DNA of 64,000 nt from Hermatobates lingyangjiaoensis (lineage: Eukaryota > Arthropoda > Insecta > Hemiptera > Hermatobatidae): assembly GCA_026182355.1 (NCBI GenBank), contig JAPFBL010000104.1, positions 3,155,501-3,219,500 of the forward strand. Reading direction: 5' to 3'. This document shows positions 58,200 to 64,000 of this stretch, in pieces (the first letter of the stretch is position 1; each line of letters opens with the position of its first letter). The notes under the pieces were generated by a model, which saw only the letters and a list, made by a program, of their open reading frames with translations, was not told the DNA's origin and ran no database searches. A program made the translations under genes and the position numbers.

Positions 58200-58920
58200 C
58201 TCTATGTGTTACTCGTATACAGTGTTGAACTCATATTGTGTCCAGTTTGTATCGTTTTTTAGTGTATTAAGTAAATTATATATAAATATATATCCACATA
58301 ACATTTTTATTCTTAGACCATCTACTTATTATGGTAACTTTTCCACTGTTATGCACTTATTATTTCTGTTTCCTTCTATGGATTATTTGTCCTCTCACAA
58401 TTTCTTTTCATTTTTTCAAGAAATTATTATAGGAATTAAAATTATTTATTCATCAATAATATTTGCATAGCTCTTTATAAGTTGATCATCGGACGGAATA
58501 AATATATTTGTAAAGGGCAAATGGGATACATGATATGTACGCGTAGCGTACATTTTCAAATTGAATCCTATATATAAATACATATATGTTCCAAAAAGTA
58601 CAAATTACTGCTATGAAAGCTGTAAGAATTGTATATTTTTGCATGAGACGAATGAGAGTAAAGTATACATGTAATGGTCAAGTTGAGAAGATTACAGATT
58701 GGGGAAGCAAGGGAGTGAAGCTATAAGCCATACCACACCATCCATTTTACCGAGGCCTCGTATTCATACATACTAAACATTTCAACTCATCCGAATCATT
58801 TTCTACGCTATATTACTTCTAAACTTATTTTTCACACGAGTCCTAACAAACTTTCTTTCGATACTCTTTATTAACTTTGTTTTTATGTCTGTGTGGACAA
58901 ATCTAAAAATTGATACTTTA
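58200..58920. other. Unassigned AT-rich DNA
   Basis: No supportable gene. A 93-codon plus frame at 58189-58470 is hydrophobic and low-complexity. Confidence 0.4.
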
Positions 58921-58929
58921 ACAAACATA

Positions 58930-59192
58930 CTATATAGCACCCATCTTAGTGATGGGTGAGCCACATTACCGGGTTGATTTTCCATTGAGAGTCCAAAATT
59001 TTGCCTAACTTAAGTATATTAGGATCCTTAACGGGTACCTGACATAGTACAAGCTCGGGACCGATAGTTTACGTCCTCTCCGAGGGGCAATTCACTTCAC
59101 GTGTGAAAAAATGTCGGGCTAGAGTGAGCATCGAACCCCAGGTCTACCAGTACAGAGGAGAGCACGTAAGCCACTGGACAATCCTGGCCACA
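58930..59192 (-). mobile_element. tRNA-derived SINE, copy 2
   Basis: On the minus strand the head (GGCCAGGATTGTCCAGTGGC, complement near 59190-59171) and a B-box GGGGTTCGATG (complement of 59129-59139) are followed by the central domain GGAGAGGACGTAAACTATCG then GTCCCGAGCTTGTAC. The tail AATGTGGCTCACCCATCACT matches copy 1. It is the best preserved head of the three. Confidence 0.75.
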
Positions 59193-59199
59193 AACATTG

Positions 59200-60990
59200 A
59201 GAATGATATTCAGCTTTTGATATGTTATGAAAATTAAATTAATGATTTTCAAAATGAACATCTAACTTAACGTTTTTCTTTCAAATAAATAAAAAATAGA
59301 AGAGAATAGATTTATTATAAAGCTCGACACTGGTAGCTATGGAATTATATGAAAGAGTTGTGAATGTGTCTAAGAAGGAGGGGCAATTCTGGTAGGAAAG
59401 AAGAGAATAGTAGATTAAAGAATTAGAAATTTTTCTAGAGCATCAAAGGAAGTGTGGTTTACAGTGAATCTTGAAATCTATATGCTTTTTTTTGGTAAAG
59501 ATTTATTGCATTAGAGTGTTTTAGTCTAATAAAATACGAATGTGGTTTTATTGCAACCTCTGAATATTCAATGTATGCTAATTCGTTTTGTGGGAGTGTG
59601 CAGGTTTTTTTATTTGGATCAGATTTGTTTCTATCAACGAATATTCAAAACTGTTTTTTTCTTGCTTGAAATACATGAATCTCTAAAGTACCTGGATTAA
59701 TGTTTTCAATAATGTACCTGAAGGGTATGCTCATAGAGTATACTTTAATGGCTAATGCGATTATGGTTTTGCTTGTTTTGATGTAAACACTCAAGGAATC
59801 TTTATTGACCACAAAACAGGATATTACATGTAATGGAGCAGAGTTAAACCTTCTACAAAGTCATTATTAGCAAAGTTTGTTGGATATTAATCCAATAACT
59901 GGTTCGAAGTAACAACTTCTACCTCAACAGGTTTGTATAATAGATTCATTGTGGTAAGATATAATATGGAGTTGAAGACGTAAAAGGTACAAAGTGCTCA
60001 AGTTCTGACGTTATGCAGCCTAACTTGGGAAAGAGGTGACAACTATTTTACAACCTTAGTCCTAATAGTTCTAACAAATAATTTTAACACAATGTTTAGG
60101 AAGCAACTACAATAACGTTACCTAAAATGTGATTAAATTGTAATAAAGGATCATATGAAGAACTGATCAAAATTACGAAGTACAGGAAAAAAGGTGAAAC
60201 ATATGAATTTTTTACCGCAACAACGATGGTAGATGATACTACGTTAGAAAATGTAGCAGCCAGAGACATCACAACAAGATCAGCAATACAAGTGTATATA
60301 CAATAAGAGAAACTAGAAATTGACCAAAGAATGTCAGTGTAAATTGTGCTCACAAAGATGTGGTACATACCACATCAAACACGGGCAAAACAAAGTAAAC
60401 CAATAACGGACTATGGAAAGGGTAATCCTTTTATTATTAAGACTAGGAAATCACAATAACAAAGACTGAAATAACTACCTGATTAATTTAACAAAACAGC
60501 ATCATGATAATAAAAGAAACCCTAAATTTTACAGAAATAAAATAAAGCGACGAAATGAATAACACTATGAAAATGTATAAAAAATAAGAGTACAGTTAAT
60601 GAAATGAAGTTCAGCATGTACAACGTCAACAAGCCCGTAAAGTAATAAACTGCATTATCAATTCCAACAAAATACTGTAAAAAAAACGGCTGCACCAAAG
60701 ATAATGCAAACAAGTTTAAGTAAATTACTCTACCATGAACCCCAGATGAACAATATATAAAAAATGTAACCCCACATAAAACATAAAAAATGTAAAAAAT
60801 TATACATCAGCGAATTTACACTATCGATGTAAATTAAAGGGAACATTGGCAATGAAATAAACAATATCTATACAGAAAACTACTAAAAGAGTTTATAAAG
60901 TCGGAATAAACATTATGAGCAGTGATAAAAGTTCACAACTTTGACTACAGACGCAAGGTCTGTAAAACTAAATATTAATTGCATCTTCAT
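59200..60990. other. Unassigned AT-rich DNA
   Basis: No gene recognised. Open frames at 60096-60368 and 60522-60713 (minus) are hydrophobic and lack motifs. Confidence 0.4.
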
Positions 60991-60999
60991 GGGTGCTAC

Positions 61000-61080
61000 A
61001 ATGAGATTAGCACGGTAGAGGGTTGCTGACACTTGGAACCCTATCGCCAATATGGCAGTTAAAACCCTGCCTTTGTGTTA
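61000..61080 (+). repeat. Possible tRNA-related SINE head
   Basis: GATTAGCACGGTAGAGGGTT resembles an A-box region and GGCAGTTAAAACCCTGCC lies at B-box distance but with poor consensus. No central domain follows. Low confidence. Confidence 0.3.
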
Positions 61081-61177
61081 AAATTGCTTGATTATTTAAA
61101 ATTACTTGATATTTAAAATATCAAAGTAAAATACTAACAAATAATTTTAAAAAATTATTTTTTATTGAGGTTAGATT

Positions 61178-62800
61178 TTTACTTTACTATAAGTAAAGTA
61201 TAGTGATCGTGAAAAAATTCGATCTCGAGATTTTGACGGAATTACATGTTTTGAGGTCTCAGAAGTCGTTTTATGAAGTTTTTGCGATGATGTCTGTGTG
61301 TGTGTGTGTGGGTGGGTGGGTGGGTGGGTGAGTGTGTTAGCATTGCTTGTTACCACGCTACGGTCCAGAATCTTTGATGGATCAAGTTGATATTTTACAC
61401 AAAAATGGGCCCCATAGGGAAGAAGATCCCTATTGTTTGGGAAGAATTATGCATGATGGGAAAGTCACTTTTTTTGCCAAAAACCGTTTTTTTTAAAACA
61501 TTTATTTCTCCTAAACTGATAACCCTAGAGTTTTGAAATTTTGACATTATCTTTGAGGTTACAAATGGAACAAACGAAAAATATATTCAGAATTTTAAAA
61601 CAACGGAAAATATTTTTTTTTTAATAAAATGTAAAAATTTTGACTTATAATTCAATCTCAAACCTTGTGAGAGCGATACAAGCCATACTGTTTGACGGAT
61701 CAAAATGAAACTATGCCTAAAAATAGAACATTATGTGGAAAATGAGTTGAAATAATTTTTTTTAAAATTACATTCGCTAAAGGGGCGTTACAGTACGATT
61801 TCTGTTTTCAGAAAATGTTTTTTTGACGCTAAACGGCTCATTAAAAAATAATGAAAATTTGACCAAAAATGGATCAAAAAATTAGCAATTCATAAAAAAA
61901 ATCATGAAGTTTCAATTACGGAAAGAGCAATAACGATATAAAAACTGTTTGTTTATCCTAGACTAAGAGTTCACCTGCTACACTTGTCGAATTTTTTATA
62001 TTTTTTTACATTGTTTACATTGACTTAGAAATTTTTTGAGCGAATACACTGAGATAAAATTGATATTATAAAGGAACACTTTAAATTGTTTATTGACTTA
62101 TATGAGATGTAAGAATAATAATGTTGTGCAGGAAAATGATAACACTCACTCAGAAAAAATTCGTATATATGTAATTTGACAAAGGGGAAGGAAAATGATC
62201 TTATTAAATACTAAGAAGCCATAAAATTCAAAGTATAATAATTCTGTAAAAAAACAAAAATGTAAAAGATAATTCAAAATTGAAATCTTTGGTTTAGAGA
62301 TTAATAAATGTAATTATCGTACATCTTTAATTATAAATCATCTTAAAACAACATTTTTTCTTCGCTGTTTTTGATGTTTTTCAGAGAAAAAAAGGGTATT
62401 TTCCTGTTTTAAATTTGAAAATTTTACTTTAATATTCAATGTAGAAGGATGTCAGGTAAACGATGTAAGAAATCGACTGCCTATTTGAACAATAGCCATG
62501 TTCTCTTATAGGAGAACATTTCGTATCAAGAAATGTTCACTTTGGTTTTTAAAAAATGTTATTACTGCTGTAGTTATACTAATGAAATTATTTTCATCAG
62601 ATGTGTGATGTACAAAAATAAAAGCTTATATATTGATATGTCCTTCAATCACTATCTGTATTATCTCAGGAATGAACGACTAATAATCATATGCCGTTTA
62701 GATGTTTACGTTATGCTTAAATGAGACGTTATGTGTTATATACTTAAGAAATTTGATACTAAGTTACTTATAGTAAAGTTGAGTGTAGGCCACTCCAGAT
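61178..62800 (+). mobile_element. Family X repeat, copy 5 (longest)
   Basis: It begins at ACTTTACTATAAGTAAAGT (61181-61199). It continues with GAATTACATGTTTTGAGGTC, a (TG)n/(GGTG)n run (61293-61330), the GCATGATGGGAAAGTCACTT segment, the GACTTATAATTCAATCTC segment and the CCATGTTCTC/GGAGAACAT segment (62498-62520), and ends at TTACTTATAGTAAAGTTGAG (62764-62783) plus a conserved tail. The end motif is the reverse complement of the start motif, as in a terminal inverted repeat. No conserved frame is shared with other copies. The superfamily is not identified. Confidence 0.75.
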
Positions 62801-62809
62801 TTTTTTTAA

Positions 62810-64000
62810 TAAGACAAAATTGTTTATATCAATCGTATATTATAGTGTAAGTTAAATTAAAACCATGTCCATTGAAAAATTGAAAATATTTGCCTTTATG
62901 CTTCTAACTGAAATCATTTCTCTCTTTACAAATAGGGATGACTATAAATAGATACGTCATATGAAAGTAATTACAGGCCAGGACAATGTTAATTAAAAGA
63001 GGGGGTCGACAAATGTAATTGTACCTGAGTTAGATGGCTTCATAAGAATGGTTTATTATTGTCATGTGACAACAATTATTGAGAATGTTTAACTAGTGTT
63101 TAACTGACTGAAGCATGAAACAAGCTCATTAATGATGATAGAACTGATTAGTCAGAGCCTAATGAATGTTTTGTCCATTTGATAGACGCCAAACGAATGC
63201 TAACAGCAGTATTAGTTAATTAATGGAAACAGGGCTTTTTTAGAAAATAAAATAATTAAAACACACTTGACATCTCATTACATTGGATTAAATAAAAATC
63301 TAATTTAACAGTTGCAGAAAAAGTGCTAACAAATAATAGGATCACAAATGATAATTTCTCAAAAATATAAAATATAAACAAAATATAAATATCAGTGAAA
63401 TAAGCTGAAAATGAATATTGATGTTGATACCAATTTTGATGTGATTTCTTCTACAAATCTGTTCATGTGAAACCCAGCAACTCCAACAGTGCAATGTATC
63501 TCATTTGAAGAAATGTACCTCTTACAATGCTTTTTTTTTAGTGTGTTTATTTTCCTGGAATATTACTATGAGAATATTATGAAACACTAAAATTGAAATA
63601 TTACAAATGAAATCTCATTTCATTTTAGGGAATCCAAATTAAGAATATTCTTAGTCGATTTGGGTATGTCGAAACCGGTTCATTAACCACACTTATCAAA
63701 AGTATATGATACTGTGTACGTGTGTGTTTATCTACGTGAGAGAGATATATATAGAGTGATAGAGAGAGAGTGTGAGACAGAAAATTGAGAGAGAGGAGAG
63801 TGTGTAGATATATATGGAAGGTCTTGTCTGCATGTGCTCTGAAACTAAATTTTCTGGTTAAACATAGTATTAGTAATTGCCAAAACTCGGTCATTGTTAA
63901 CAATGTAAAGTACTTGTTTTTGTCTAATTTTGAGTATCTCAAGTAGCCCCAAAAAATGATACCTCACTAACAATCCACAGACCATCTCCTCTTTTATTTG
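62810..64000. other. Unassigned AT-rich DNA with a short AG-rich patch
   Basis: No supportable gene. GA-rich low complexity lies at 63737-63805. GTCGAAACCGGTTC (63668-63681) resembles the GTCGAAAC end of a PLE core but no CTGANGA partner is visible. Confidence 0.4.

Noticed and set aside
58189..58470. 93-codon hydrophobic plus-strand frame
   Set aside because: Low-complexity F/S/Y-rich sequence without motifs, in AT-rich DNA downstream of a PLE palindrome.
60096..60368. 90-codon hydrophobic minus-strand frame as a membrane protein
   Set aside because: Composition follows AT-rich DNA. No conserved motif, start context or neighbouring exon.

Overview
This window looks like gene-poor, very AT-rich nuclear DNA from an invertebrate animal. 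I find no intact host protein-coding gene, no rRNA and no functional tRNA. No open reading frame is both long and recognisable as a host protein. Everything I can identify with confidence is transposable-element (TE) derived: Penelope-like retroelements (PLEs) with reverse transcriptase (RT) and GIY-YIG endonuclease remnants, a defective Ty3/gypsy-type LTR element, a Helitron with both ends visible, hAT DNA transposons, tRNA-derived SINEs with a shared central domain, and an unclassified repeat family. This mix, with many (TA)n arrays, would fit a mollusc (possibly a cephalopod) or another lophotrochozoan. That placement is inference only.

Layout. 356-1852: short LTR retrotransposon with near-identical LTRs, joining a gag start to a pol end through a 31-bp minisatellite. 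2083-2345: snap-back inverted-repeat element. 3760-5110: family X copy (minus). 5360-5690: PLE terminal repeat. 7200-9412: two different PLE remnants back to back (minus), ending at a large (TA)n array. 11500-11660: PLE terminal repeat. 13177-14591: a 185-bp direct repeat. 17080-19665: PLE termini, including an inverted repeat with about 265-bp arms and a head-to-head PLE 5' end. 21791-22210: probable hAT-type non-autonomous element. 23917-24266: PLE palindrome. 25757-26509: PLE endonuclease fragment between two (TA)n arrays. 26588-28042: complete non-autonomous Helitron. 31369-33450: decayed hAT transposase gene. 33980-34330: PLE C-terminus. 36140-36540: Helitron-type helicase remnant. 36960-39960: two more family X copies. 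43585-43860, 50870-51120 and 58930-59192: SINEs. 45881-46495: PLE palindrome plus a 47-bp tandem array. 48400-49080: family X interrupted by a hAT element with an 8-bp target duplication. 54890-58190: several PLE-like termini and palindromes. 61178-62800: the longest family X copy.

The recurring theme is PLE terminal DNA. At least six sites carry a hammerhead-ribozyme-like core (CTGANGA, hairpin, GAAA). Many sit in long head-to-head palindromes and most abut (TA)n arrays. Remaining stretches are AT-rich with nothing I can assign, apart from a few less AT-rich islands that could be conserved non-coding DNA or undiscovered exons.
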